From positions 434,001 through 498,000 of the forward strand of contig NZ_UTVH01000001.1 in the NCBI RefSeq assembly GCF_900585905.1: a DNA stretch of 64,000 nucleotides, read 5' to 3'. Numbering within the stretch: the stretch's first letter is position 1; each line of letters starts with the position of its first letter. The notes under the pieces are model-generated. The model saw only the letters and a program-made list of their open reading frames with translations. It made no database searches and was not told where the DNA came from. Made by a program: the position numbers and the translations under genes. Origin of the DNA: Pseudomonas viridiflava. Lineage in GTDB: Bacteria; Pseudomonadota; Gammaproteobacteria; Pseudomonadales; Pseudomonadaceae. Shown here piece after piece: positions 27,445-36,526 of this stretch.

Positions 27445-27788
27445 GGTGTCGGCTGCCCGCTGACTGTTGTCGAAATGCGTGCGAAGAGATGTGAACTAAT
27501 CCTGATGCACAGAGGCTATGCGTGCCGACCGCTCGATCCAGGTTGATCGAAAGTTCGACGCTATCACGTATGGTTTAAATTGTGCAATCAAGAGCGCGGG
27601 TAGAAGCGACACATTTACCCGTTGGCATACACGGCAGACTACTGAGCTTCTGGGCCAGGGCTGCGCCTCATGTGAAGTGCGTCAGGGATGCAAATCTCAG
27701 GTATCAGTGTAAGGCAACATTTAACGGATGAGGTGAGCTGAGTTGGATGGTGATGAGGAATGAGTTCGATACCCCCCCCCCCGGCATA
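27445..27788. other. Intergenic region with an 11-C tract
   Basis: 344 bp with no supported gene. A homopolymer of 11 C (27772-27782) lies just beyond the stop of the leftward 633-aa gene; it could be an assembly-sensitive site. No intrinsic terminator is obvious. Confidence 0.4.
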
Positions 27789-29690
27789 CTATTCAACCAG
27801 GGGCGCTAAACGCTGGTACGCCAGCCCCTTTGTGAACGGTCTACTCGGAGCTAGATCATGGGGGAAAGAGTCCGTGACCTTCAACCCGTATGCAACAAGG
27901 TAGGCGATCCATTCCTCCTTATGGGGCCTTGAGGCGATCAACACTACCGATAGCGCCCTGGTTTGTACCGCCGCCGTCGGGGACATGGCGAAACCGAGTG
28001 CGACGACTGCATCCTGCACTAGCTGTTTGGACAACGTTAAAAAACGCCCATCCATTTCGACGAATAATCCTTTTGCGCTGACCGAGTGCAACGTGCAGAT
28101 AAACGGATCCCATTTGCTCGAATATGCCGGTCGGAGCCAGACTCGATCATATTTTCTAAAGCTTCTATCTTGAGTCTCCAGAACTATCGGTGAACGGGTG
28201 CGAGTCAGCCGCTGGTTGATGGCATCAACGAGTGCCGGATGGTCGCTGACGAAGACCTCTTCAGGATGTCCTCTATGGCATTGCTCGGCATGGCGGACAT
28301 TGAACGGCTCCTGCGGACAGATCGAATCTTGATTGGGCGTCAATCGTTGAGGCATCACGTTGCGCTGGACGTCTAAAGCTGCGAAATAGCGGGCAAGTCC
28401 ATCAATGAAATGTGGCGTGGCTCCGGGCTTGGTTCTACGGCTGTCAATGAGCACCAGGCGTGAGGTTTCTGGGATGTTTTGCAGGGTGATCAGGAAATCG
28501 CTGAGGCTGAACAAGTCACAATCGGTAACCATGATTGTGCTGTATTTGGGGAGGTCTTGCGGCAGCCGGTAAAAAGGGATTGGTTCTTTTTCAGCATGAA
28601 GTTCATGCATGGAGCTCAGACCACTGGAGTACACGACTACCAGTGGAGCCGAGGCATATAGAATTTGCAGTACCCCCGACAACTGGGCCATGAATTCATG
28701 AAGGCACTTCAAGTCCTGCGGGCGGATGATGGATATTCTGGAGTTAACGGCAGCGGTGATTTCGTCTTCGTAATCAATATGGCTATAGGACGCAACGACT
28801 TGGCTGTATCTTGAATAACTGTAGCGAATTTCATCAGCGGTATAGGTTGGAAAAAAATTCCGCGAAAGGCGCTCAAGCTGTCTGCGGACAGCCACTTGCA
28901 GGTTAGCGTTGGACTTGAGTTGATAGTGATCGCCGTCAGTGATTACCCAACCGGCATTGGCGCTAAGCCTAAGCCCTTCTTTCAGCTTCACAGGTACGTC
29001 AGTTTCACGGAATAGCGTGCGCTCGCCGCGAATTTGCTCCAGGAACCAGCCCATGGCTTCAAGTACAGTCCTCTGATCAGGCGACAACTTCGCTCCCGTG
29101 GATGAGAGGGCTGCTCGCCTCTCGTTCTGTGACGCGAAGGCGAGGAGGGCTTTCACTTGTGCTGATGATGATTCATAAGCCTGCGAACCATAGGTCTCAT
29201 AAAAGCGCTCAGCGTGGATTTGAGCTAACCCCCAAGCCATCACACGCTTAATCCGCTGATACCGTGACAGGCTTTCCTGAAAAGAAAGCCCGAGCAAAGT
29301 GCGCTCGGGTTCCAGGAGTACGTTGCACCACGGAAGCATGTCGCCGCTCGTTAGAGACTCAAGCAGTACCTCACGCGAGCCAAGACTCTGTGACAGAAGC
29401 AATTTCTTTGCCTTGGGGGGGAGGTGAAAGCTGTCTATAAAGAAACTGTTCTTGATAAGCTCGTCCCAGCCCGAGGCGTCTACACCGCACTCCAGAACTG
29501 CTACCAAATTCACCCCGTTGCTACGGGCACTCGTTCGTAGCAGGTACATGCGCCCGGCCACCAAAGGTAGTTCGAACCCAGCGGTGCGGTACCGTAAAGA
29601 TACCGTCCGATCACTCCCTGTATCGTGGCAACTCGCTAGGCTAATACCGTCGAGGCGATGAAAAATTCGCTTGATCAGATATTTTTTCAA
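27789..29690 (-). CDS. RecD/TraI-like SF1 helicase homologue lacking Walker A
   Basis: A 633-aa protein, last in the five-gene recombinase operon (ATGA overlap with the gene upstream). The architecture parallels RecD2-type helicases: an N-terminal beta domain, helical repeats with RVMAWGLAQIHAERF, LSPDQRTVLEAM, and a motor-like core where IMVTDCDLFSLSDFL...SRLVLIDSRRTKPG aligns with motif II/III (DEaSM...RLIlvGD..QLP). Near the C-terminus SPTAAVQTRALSVVLI corresponds to the THKAQG motif. The expected GxxGxGKT is absent (ISIIRPQDLKC occupies that place) and the DEAD-like acids are changed, so ATPase activity is unlikely. It may act as a DNA-binding scaffold for the recombinases. The family assignment is by eye. 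Confidence 0.6.
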   Translation of the reverse strand: MKKYLIKRIFHRLDGISLASCHDTGSDRTVSLRYRTAGFELPLVAGRMYLLRTSARSNGVNLVAVLECGVDASGWDELIKNSFFIDSFHLPPKAKKLLLSQSLGSREVLLESLTSGDMLPWCNVLLEPERTLLGLSFQESLSRYQRIKRVMAWGLAQIHAERFYETYGSQAYESSSAQVKALLAFASQNERRAALSSTGAKLSPDQRTVLEAMGWFLEQIRGERTLFRETDVPVKLKEGLRLSANAGWVITDGDHYQLKSNANLQVAVRRQLERLSRNFFPTYTADEIRYSYSRYSQVVASYSHIDYEDEITAAVNSRISIIRPQDLKCLHEFMAQLSGVLQILYASAPLVVVYSSGLSSMHELHAEKEPIPFYRLPQDLPKYSTIMVTDCDLFSLSDFLITLQNIPETSRLVLIDSRRTKPGATPHFIDGLARYFAALDVQRNVMPQRLTPNQDSICPQEPFNVRHAEQCHRGHPEEVFVSDHPALVDAINQRLTRTRSPIVLETQDRSFRKYDRVWLRPAYSSKWDPFICTLHSVSAKGLFVEMDGRFLTLSKQLVQDAVVALGFAMSPTAAVQTRALSVVLIASRPHKEEWIAYLVAYGLKVTDSFPHDLAPSRPFTKGLAYQRLAPLVE

Positions 29691-30025
29691 TCAAGATCAC
29701 CCAACATTATTCCTGACGCATGCATCATGTCTTGTTCATGACGTACTAGACGCAGCTGCTGCTTTAGGTTTAAGTTCTCTTGACGCACCAAGGTCAGTTC
29801 AACTCGAAGCTTTGAACACTCAATATTCTGCTCAGAGGGCTTTGTCGCTTGGTGATTACCGCTGTTTAGGTGCTGATTCAATAGTGATAGAAGCTGAATA
29901 ACTTCGGAGCTTCCTCTCCCCGGATAAAAAATTTGTCGTGTCGCGCCGATACGCTCTGCAAGCCAGGTCAGATCAATGCTGCCTTTGCGGACAGGAACAG
30001 GGATACTATTTTTAATCAGGCTCAT
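29687..30025 (-). CDS. Small coiled-coil protein of the recombinase operon
   Basis: A 112-aa protein. ATG at 30025 follows GGGAAGAG and overlaps the end of the 224-aa gene by 14 bp; the frame is open upstream to 30106. The N-terminal block LTWLAERIGATRQIFYPGRGS resembles a helix-turn-helix also seen in recombinase-associated proteins (compare WISNTFYPGRQ in the large integrase). The C-terminal half is a coiled coil (LRVELTLVRQENLNLKQQL). Likely a DNA-binding accessory of the element, by position. Confidence 0.65.
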   Translation of the reverse strand: MSLIKNSIPVPVRKGSIDLTWLAERIGATRQIFYPGRGSSEVIQLLSLLNQHLNSGNHQATKPSEQNIECSKLRVELTLVRQENLNLKQQLRLVRHEQDMMHASGIMLGDLD

Positions 30026-30686
30026 CAACTCTTCCCGAAGCTGAAGGGCGAAGCGATTGCTCAAGTTCAGTTGTGCTAAGTGATCCAATATTTTTGGTTC
30101 TTGCATGGCGCCAGTCCAAGAATGGTTTGCAGGTCTTTGCGTCTGAAAGCTCAGCGGGGATTGAGGTCATCGTCGCACTCGTCATTAATTTTCCACTATC
30201 AAAATAGAGGTATTGATTTTCAAGTAGGATTTTCTCAACCAAGTGACAGGTTTTCTCAAAATCATATAGATTGGCGTCTGTCCTGCTTACTGGGGTGGCA
30301 ACTGGTTGCGCTCGGTGGGGCAAGTCCCCCAGTATTTTTTCGAGCACTGTTATACGGTGAGTTGCCTCGCTTAGCTGGAGACGAATTACGTCATCAGGAA
30401 TGCTCGCATTGAGTATTGATTTTGGAAGTTTTACACACAATTTAACCGCGTATTGGTCAAATAATTCCTTGTGAGGCGTCGACTTTTTGCGATATAAGGA
30501 AGGATCAACGCCAACAATTGCTGCCACCCTTTGAGCTAGGATCGAGGCATTCTTGATGATTTCGCCGTTCTTCAAGAAGGATTGCAGCACAGCGTGAGTC
30601 TTGGATAGCGTGTTTGTGAGCTGGAGTTTTCGACCGGATCTATCAACTTTAAGTTGATCTGCAGGACGAGATGAAGTCTTCCTCAT
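30012..30686 (-). CDS. gmtX: GMT island protein GmtX-like
   Basis: A 224-aa soluble protein, third in the operon, 2 bp after the large integrase with GGGAGG ahead of its ATG. It has a basic N-terminus, a helical region containing a VAAIVGVDPSLYRKKS helix-turn-helix-like segment, and a coiled coil (LQLSEATHRITVLEKIL). The identification rests on operon order (488-aa recombinase, 1137-aa integrase, ~220-aa protein), which matches the Gamma-Mobile-Trio, and not on a diagnostic motif. Confidence 0.6.
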   Translation of the reverse strand: MRKTSSRPADQLKVDRSGRKLQLTNTLSKTHAVLQSFLKNGEIIKNASILAQRVAAIVGVDPSLYRKKSTPHKELFDQYAVKLCVKLPKSILNASIPDDVIRLQLSEATHRITVLEKILGDLPHRAQPVATPVSRTDANLYDFEKTCHLVEKILLENQYLYFDSGKLMTSATMTSIPAELSDAKTCKPFLDWRHARTKNIGSLSTTELEQSLRPSASGRVDEPD

Positions 30687-30688
30687 TT

Positions 30689-33600
30689 TTACTTGCCTCC
30701 CAACTTTCGGATCGATTCCGATATCAAATCGAAAGTTTCGTCGAATGTGCAGTTTGTGGCTTTAAGAATCGACGCAATTTGGTTGGCTAGGAGCCGGAAG
30801 TAGGAAGGCTGGGGGTATTCTGCCGAGAGGAGTTCTGGGGACTTGGCGATCTTCTCAACTACGGCAGTGTAGTTGACAGACGTCAAGTGTGGATAAGCTT
30901 CGGAATCCAATATTTCTGCAATGATGCGGTGGCGAGGGTTTGCCATGTCGACCGCGTGCCTTTTTGCTCCAACCAGATCCCGGTACCGGCTTATATAGCC
31001 GGGATTGCTGTTCTCAGACTCCAGAAATGTATTAAGCTGATCAGCTAGTCGTGTATAGGACGCTAATTCGTATCGTGTGATAGTGAGATCTGAATGGTAT
31101 GGTTCTAATTCTGCCGCCGGCAAATCGGTTGAGCTGAGCTGTACAATCTTCTCAATAAGTTTTTCGCTTTTGCGTTGGGCCTGTCTCATACAAACATTTA
31201 TTCCAGGGAGATGGTCTACACCCCACACTGCGCCATCACACAAACTGCATGTTCTAGCTCGGCGTGTAAACTCCATCAACTTCATAGGGCAATCACCATT
31301 TCTCATGCAAATGCAATGGGTCATGAACAGCGGAACTGTTTGAGATTTTACCATCAAATCAAGACCGGTTTCTTGGCTGTTGATAAAATAGAATTGTTTA
31401 CTAATGAAGTTTTGATCTCTGATAAGTTGCTGTTTGTCCTGGCTCCAGCCTTCAACAATCGCGCTCCCAGGAGAGTTTGGAGACTTTATCTTGCCCATCA
31501 GTGCCTTGTAAGCACTTTCGGTAACTATATTGTTAGCCGTGTTGATATTTTCGAGAAGCTCTTCCGCAGGAAGTATTGTGTAGTAGTCAGACATGTTACC
31601 AGATCGGTGGCCGGCTTGTCGGGCCGCGATGGTAACTTCCAGATGCCCGTAGATCCGCATATGTGTTATCCATGTCGCTCGCAGAGCATGGGGCACATGG
31701 ACTGCAAGATCTTCGCCTGTTTTGCCTGGTGTGATAAAAGCGTGAAGCGAATCAGGTGATACGACCGAATTGTACAACCCTTCAAGTCCCTGGCAGAAAC
31801 GTATCCACTCATTTGAATAAGTAGAGTCAGCGAACGGGAGATCGTTTCCGCCCCATGGACTGCGAAACAACGGGCAGATTTGACCATAGCCTTGCGGATC
31901 TCTCGGATCATTTTCGTAGTAAACGAGGCCTGGAGGTATACGATAGATCTCTGTTTGAAAACGTCGCTCATCAAATAAGCTTTCCATTACGTGACCATCA
32001 ATCACCACGTCCCGAGAACTTCCGGATTTGTCAGTGTTTATGTGCAACATACACAAATTTAATTCATCTATTTTGCTGCTCTCAAAACCCTTGTCAAATG
32101 TCCTCAGGTCTAGCCACTGGCCATTCTGAAGCCTCTGGCCTGCGAATAACGCAATCGCAAGCATTCTCAGGCTTGAAAGCCACGGAACATACGAGGTTAT
32201 CATTTCTGTATATTCGGCCTCAGGGACAAAGTAATCCCCGTACCACCAATGATAAATGTTGGGGATAGAGTCGATCGGAATTTCAAGATTTTCAGCTGGG
32301 TTGGTTGACCTTTGAATGGTTACTAACGCAGTAATTCCTAGTTCAGACAAATCTATCCAATCACTTCGCTTAATTATGGCGGCGTTTTCAACACTGATCC
32401 GGCCATCAATAATCATGGTTCTGAGTTGGACGCCTATTGAGTCAAGCGTATGCATGTAAGCCTTAGCAATAATAGCCGCTTCGCGTGGAAAGGGAATTTT
32501 GTTGCTTTTTGACCGGCTGCCGCTGCCTGTTGAGTCCATTTTTATATTGACAGGGTTAGAGTATTTGCCGTCTACGATGTCGTATCTAGGGCCATAAGTT
32601 CTCACTGTTTCAAAAAACAAATGCACCGCATTGATAAAAGGCTTATTAGATTTCTGTGTTCTAAGGGTGTTGCGTAACTGCAAAGCTGTTAACGGAACCT
32701 CAAAGCTGTCATCAAGGCCTTTTAAATTGCTTATTGCTTCAACAGTTTCTTCATCAATTAGGTCGTCGCACCAGTACAAAATACGCTCGAAATCTTCGAT
32801 GCGCTCGGGGAGTACAATGCGAGAGTCTGGGTGCTGCTCTTTCCATAGTGGCAGGTAACAAAATACATAATCCAATAGGAATCGAAAATCATTTACTTGG
32901 GCATCGATATAGCCTTGTGATTTTCTTTTTGATTTTTGGAGTTTTTTGAAAAATTTAGATCCCATTAGGATCCACTGGCTATAGTGCTCCATAATTTCAA
33001 CTTTCTGTCGACCTGGATAGAACGTATTCGATATCCAGTGAAGGTCGGCGTTTCGTTTAGGAAATTCGACCAACAGCATGTAGTCTTCTGCTGACACCGC
33101 CATGCTGAGCGTGTCCAGCAGACTTCCGTCCTCGGTCACCGCTCCGCCGGCTTCCGAAAGCAACTGCTCGGCACGCTGTTTTATCTTTTGTTCACGACGA
33201 TTTTCTATTGCCTTTGGTGATGGCCGAGCGTATTGCCTATTGATGTTTCTGATTTTGTAGCGTCTCAGCTTCTTGTCATGGGTAGGCAGGCTTTTGGCCT
33301 CTTCAGGTGTCATGACGTAATATTTAACGTATTCCAAGTATGTCTTTGTATATCGGGACGCATCACCTTCATGCGTGCGCTTGGCAGCCAGGTACATTCG
33401 ATAGCGTTCTAAATAGAAGGCTTGATCTGGGGATATTATTTCGGGATGTAAAGTAGAAAACCTATTGACCCAGCTAAAGAGCGCGAATTTTCCATGCTTT
33501 TTTGTGCTCCCGTAAATCTCTACCATGGCGGGAACCGCCGACCACAGCTCGTTGAAATCGACGTCTTTGGGTGAATGCCAGTTGGTACGGTACTGCCAGT

Positions 33601-34102
33601 TACGCGAGGCTCGCTCCAAAGAATTCACACCCTTCGCGACCTCCCAGATGAAGCCATACGTATATTTTTCTTCAAATTCCGGATTTTTCTTCCAGGCGTG
33701 CGTTATATTAAATGTGTAGGGCAGCGTCACGACACCCTCTGACCACAGTATGCACAGAAACTCTTTAAATACTACTCGTAGTCCCGAAACGTCTTCAGCC
33801 CATTCTGGATCTGAGCCGGTAAGTTTGTGATAAAGTTTTGTGTCTTCTGCTTTGTCGTATTCTACCCCTTGGGATATTTCATAGATAATCTGCAGGTCTT
33901 GTTCTGATATGTTATTTAGTGGTCTCAGGTGAGATAACTTTAGGATTGCAATTCTTTTGTGATACTGCTTGTCGATAGAGTTCTCTTTGAGTCCGTTTTC
34001 CTTTGATTTGATTTTACTGATGATTAGGTTAAAAATTATATACGCTGCTGCTGCGAGTTTTTTAGCGTTTGCTACAGTTATCACTGTCAATAGATTAATC
34101 AC
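30689..34102 (-). CDS. gmtZ: Large tyrosine integrase GmtZ-like
   Basis: A 1137-aa protein starting at GTG that overlaps the gmtY stop by 4 bp. The catalytic domain lies at ~650-870: ALFAGQRLQNGQWLDLR (Arg I), VPHALRATWITH (HxxR), RQAGHRSGNMSDYYTI (His and nucleophile Tyr). Upstream are ~600 residues of helical DNA-binding region with a WISNTFYPGRQKVEIMEHY segment. Downstream is a cysteine-rich zinc-binding block (HCICMRNGDCP, CSLCDGAVW, GINVCM). Length and operon place fit the GMT integrase GmtZ. The gene is distinctly AT-richer than the flanking core genome. Confidence 0.72.
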   Translation of the reverse strand: MINLLTVITVANAKKLAAAAYIIFNLIISKIKSKENGLKENSIDKQYHKRIAILKLSHLRPLNNISEQDLQIIYEISQGVEYDKAEDTKLYHKLTGSDPEWAEDVSGLRVVFKEFLCILWSEGVVTLPYTFNITHAWKKNPEFEEKYTYGFIWEVAKGVNSLERASRNWQYRTNWHSPKDVDFNELWSAVPAMVEIYGSTKKHGKFALFSWVNRFSTLHPEIISPDQAFYLERYRMYLAAKRTHEGDASRYTKTYLEYVKYYVMTPEEAKSLPTHDKKLRRYKIRNINRQYARPSPKAIENRREQKIKQRAEQLLSEAGGAVTEDGSLLDTLSMAVSAEDYMLLVEFPKRNADLHWISNTFYPGRQKVEIMEHYSQWILMGSKFFKKLQKSKRKSQGYIDAQVNDFRFLLDYVFCYLPLWKEQHPDSRIVLPERIEDFERILYWCDDLIDEETVEAISNLKGLDDSFEVPLTALQLRNTLRTQKSNKPFINAVHLFFETVRTYGPRYDIVDGKYSNPVNIKMDSTGSGSRSKSNKIPFPREAAIIAKAYMHTLDSIGVQLRTMIIDGRISVENAAIIKRSDWIDLSELGITALVTIQRSTNPAENLEIPIDSIPNIYHWWYGDYFVPEAEYTEMITSYVPWLSSLRMLAIALFAGQRLQNGQWLDLRTFDKGFESSKIDELNLCMLHINTDKSGSSRDVVIDGHVMESLFDERRFQTEIYRIPPGLVYYENDPRDPQGYGQICPLFRSPWGGNDLPFADSTYSNEWIRFCQGLEGLYNSVVSPDSLHAFITPGKTGEDLAVHVPHALRATWITHMRIYGHLEVTIAARQAGHRSGNMSDYYTILPAEELLENINTANNIVTESAYKALMGKIKSPNSPGSAIVEGWSQDKQQLIRDQNFISKQFYFINSQETGLDLMVKSQTVPLFMTHCICMRNGDCPMKLMEFTRRARTCSLCDGAVWGVDHLPGINVCMRQAQRKSEKLIEKIVQLSSTDLPAAELEPYHSDLTITRYELASYTRLADQLNTFLESENSNPGYISRYRDLVGAKRHAVDMANPRHRIIAEILDSEAYPHLTSVNYTAVVEKIAKSPELLSAEYPQPSYFRLLANQIASILKATNCTFDETFDLISESIRKLGGK

Positions 34103-35565
34103 GCTGCCAGCCTCCTGCGCAAGTCTCGCGCTAGGGCTTCGTAGGAGTCGGCACGCAGGCTGTCTATGGATTTTGTTTTATTCCAAATCAGTTTAATCTT
34201 TTCTGACGCGTCGATCTCGGCCATCATGATTTCTTGGTCGAGTTTTGCGTAGATCATAGTGGCAGTGATATTGGCATGCCCCATCAGAACTTGGATTTCG
34301 GCCAAGGTCAAACCTATGCTTGGTCGACCAGGTATGTAGACAAAGTTTCTTGCCCAGTAGCCGTAGAAGTGCCGTAAGCTGTGGGATGTATAAGGCTTGC
34401 CACCACGCTCAGTAAAAGCCATTTTGTTCTCAGTCTGGGCTTTCAACAGCGCGCGATTAAGCCTACGATTTAACGAGTTGGCTTCCAGTGCTTCCAGTAG
34501 AGGTGCGCCGTAGCTGTTAGGGCTGTCTGACACAAAAAGGAAATCACTGTCTGAAGTGGGGCGCTCGATCTTATATTCTGCCAGTGACTCAAAGAACATC
34601 TTTTTAAAGGGTTCGAACATATAGATGTGAGCAGTGGCCCTGCCTTTATATGGCAGTTCCTTCGCTGATGGGTCGCGACGATTATTCGGATCGGCCACCA
34701 GCAGCGTTCGCTCCGAGACCTTGATGTCTGAGATTTTCATGGCCCACGCTTCTGACTGCCGCAGGCTGCCCCCACATTGGAGCAGGGCCACAGTCCGCTC
34801 TAACGGTGGAAGGCTTTTGAGAAGATCTAGGATCTGGTCGCTCGGAAAGTCTTTCCGTTTCGTATCCGTGGGAGCCTTGCCGCCCTGAAGGCCGCCTATC
34901 GCCTGCCGGAACATCTCATCTGGCTTGGGTTTGAACTCCATAAGGTTCGACCGCATCTTGCTAATCTCAGATCGGTTACGTGCCCTAGGTTCGAGCTCAA
35001 TGAGTTCTGCAGGCAGTTCCACTTTCTCCTCAGGGTTAAGGAGGTTTACTTTCGATAGCGAGTCCCTTAGCAGTGCCGAGTACTTGCGGAGGAAGTCGTT
35101 TGCCGCGGCTTTGTATTTGTTAGCTGAGGCGATGGTGATGGGGCTCCTGCCTAGCCGGGTCGCGATGACTCTGATCAGGTAGTCGTCACTGCCAGCAGCC
35201 TCTGTCAAGAGCTTGAAATAGGATTGTAGGGTTTCACTCAAAGCTTTCGGGTCGATCTCCCCTGCGCCAAGCGCTTTGGCTTCGTAGAGATAATCGACAA
35301 GAAATGCGTTGTGGCCTATGTACTGGTAGTTTGCGCTCTCCGACCGTTTGCTACGGGGCATCCGGTGGATGATGCGTGAATAGGCGTTGAAAGGGGCTAC
35401 AGGTTCTCCGGTTGCTGCTTCGTACAGGCGGGGCGGGTCGCAGCGAATCAAGATCACATTCTTTAAACCACTACCAGCTTTTGGAGGTTGGCCTTCCGCT
35501 TCTTTTCTGGTGCCCACGGACGAGCCGCTTGGAGTGAAAGATTCGATTAAATTCGATTTTCTCAT
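34099..35565 (-). CDS. gmtY: Tyrosine recombinase GmtY-like
   Basis: A 488-aa site-specific recombinase with a complete catalytic set in the C-terminal domain: GGSLRQSEAWAM (Arg I), LPYKGRATAH (Lys region), YTSHSLRHFYG (HxxRH) and VLMGHANITATMIYAKLD (His and nucleophile Tyr). The N-terminal ~200 residues are a helical core-binding region. ATG at 35565 is chosen because the frame upstream runs through a palindrome and encodes a non-protein-like leader. It is first in the overlapping operon and nearest the tRNA-Gly boundary, as expected for an element's integration module. The GMT reading is from family knowledge; a generic integrase call is certain. Confidence 0.78.
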   Translation of the reverse strand: MRKSNLIESFTPSGSSVGTRKEAEGQPPKAGSGLKNVILIRCDPPRLYEAATGEPVAPFNAYSRIIHRMPRSKRSESANYQYIGHNAFLVDYLYEAKALGAGEIDPKALSETLQSYFKLLTEAAGSDDYLIRVIATRLGRSPITIASANKYKAAANDFLRKYSALLRDSLSKVNLLNPEEKVELPAELIELEPRARNRSEISKMRSNLMEFKPKPDEMFRQAIGGLQGGKAPTDTKRKDFPSDQILDLLKSLPPLERTVALLQCGGSLRQSEAWAMKISDIKVSERTLLVADPNNRRDPSAKELPYKGRATAHIYMFEPFKKMFFESLAEYKIERPTSDSDFLFVSDSPNSYGAPLLEALEANSLNRRLNRALLKAQTENKMAFTERGGKPYTSHSLRHFYGYWARNFVYIPGRPSIGLTLAEIQVLMGHANITATMIYAKLDQEIMMAEIDASEKIKLIWNKTKSIDSLRADSYEALARDLRRRLAA

Positions 35566-35580
35566 ATATTGACTAGTCCC

Positions 35581-35607
35581 TATATGTGTGATATGAATAC
35601 ACATATA
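35581..35607. promoter_or_regulatory. 9-bp perfect inverted repeat upstream of gmtY
   Basis: TATATGTGT (35581-35589) and ACACATATA (35599-35607) are exact reverse complements separated by 9 bp, ending 16 bp before the recombinase ATG. It could be an operator or a recombinase-binding site at the element end. Confidence 0.45.
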
Positions 35608-35648
35608 CACTATGGATAGTAAATAATCACGCGATTTTCGATAGATAA

Positions 35649-35669
35649 ATGCTATTGATACATGCTATT
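35649..35669. repeat. Direct repeat ATGCTATT near the element end
   Basis: ATGCTATT occurs at 35649-35656 and 35662-35669, 13 bp start to start, in AT-rich DNA upstream of gmtY. The spacing is suggestive of arm-type protein-binding sites. Confidence 0.35.
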
Positions 35670-36411
35670 TGATAGGTTGTTGAGTTTCTTCAGGCTTCAC
35701 ACTGAGTTTTAGTCTCTAAAGCTGGAGCGGGACTACCCCAGCTCGGCGGCCTTGTCGGTCAGTTACATGGCCCTGGCGCGGCGTGCTGAGCGGTAGAGTG
35801 TGGTAGGGCGGTAGAACTGAGAAATGGCAGCGTAATTTCGAATTACGATCGCGGATCAGCCGGTGCATACCCTTTTGCTTGTCGGTGCCCTTTAACGCTG
35901 AGCATGTTCGACTAAGTCCTTTCTCATGGTCTGCGACTGGGCAGGAAGTATTCTGTCTCTATGTGATCATCTGGCGTGCCCGTGCCCGTGCCCATGCCCA
36001 TGCGCTGGTCGATCGTCGCATTGACTGGCACCCCTAGTCACAACGCATTCCCGACGTCTTTTTGATTTGGTGACCTGTAGGGCGCTTGAGTTGCTCACGC
36101 GTCCTCTTCAGTCTCACTCATTGCTAGGAAGGCTGCTCACTGCGCGCGGAAGAGCGAATGTCTGGCGGTCTGTGGTTTCCGTTGAATCTGGTTGGCGGCG
36201 GCGTGACAGGTAGGTGGGCATTATTCCGCGCACGGTGTCGTGGGCGCATGAGCCTGCGGGCCGAGAATTGGGTTTCGCTCACAAAAAATTTGCAGTCTGG
36301 CGGGGCGTACCGTTGCTGCCGTGTGTGCCGAGGAGGGGATAGGCGATAATTGAGTGCGCGGAGATTTAGAGCGGAAGTATCTGATTAAAAGCAGTTTTTC
36401 TTTGGAAGGGA
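35670..36411. other. Gene-poor stretch between the gmt operon and tRNA-Gly
   Basis: About 740 bp with no coding frame I would support. It contains a short imperfect hexamer repeat (GTGCCC units near 35975-36000). The island-chromosome junction probably lies in or near this stretch, but I could not locate it. Confidence 0.4.
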
Positions 36412-36485
36412 TGGAGCGGGTAGAGGGAATCGAACCCTCCTCGATAGCTTGGGAAGCTATAGTTTTACCAATAAACTATACCCGC
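36412..36485 (-). tRNA. tRNA-Gly(UCC)
   Basis: A 74-nt cloverleaf: acceptor GCGGGTA pairs with TACCCGC, the anticodon loop TTCCCAA gives UCC, the T arm reads GAGGGTTCGATTCCCTC, and CCA is encoded. Transcribed leftward towards the island. Confidence 0.95.
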
Positions 36486-36526
36486 ATAACATAAAAAGCT
36501 TGCTCACAAAAGCGGTTGTCCAGTAA

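Noticed and set aside
27789..35565. Interpreting the recombinase operon as a GInt (ginABCD) island
   Set aside because: GInts have three integrases and a small HLH protein; here there are two clear catalytic recombinases, one of them 1137 aa, and the third protein lacks the catalytic set. The trio order fits GMT better. A profile search would decide.
36158..36349. 63-aa plus-strand frame in the gap before tRNA-Gly
   Set aside because: Arginine- and glycine-rich composition with no homologue recognised; looks like chance.
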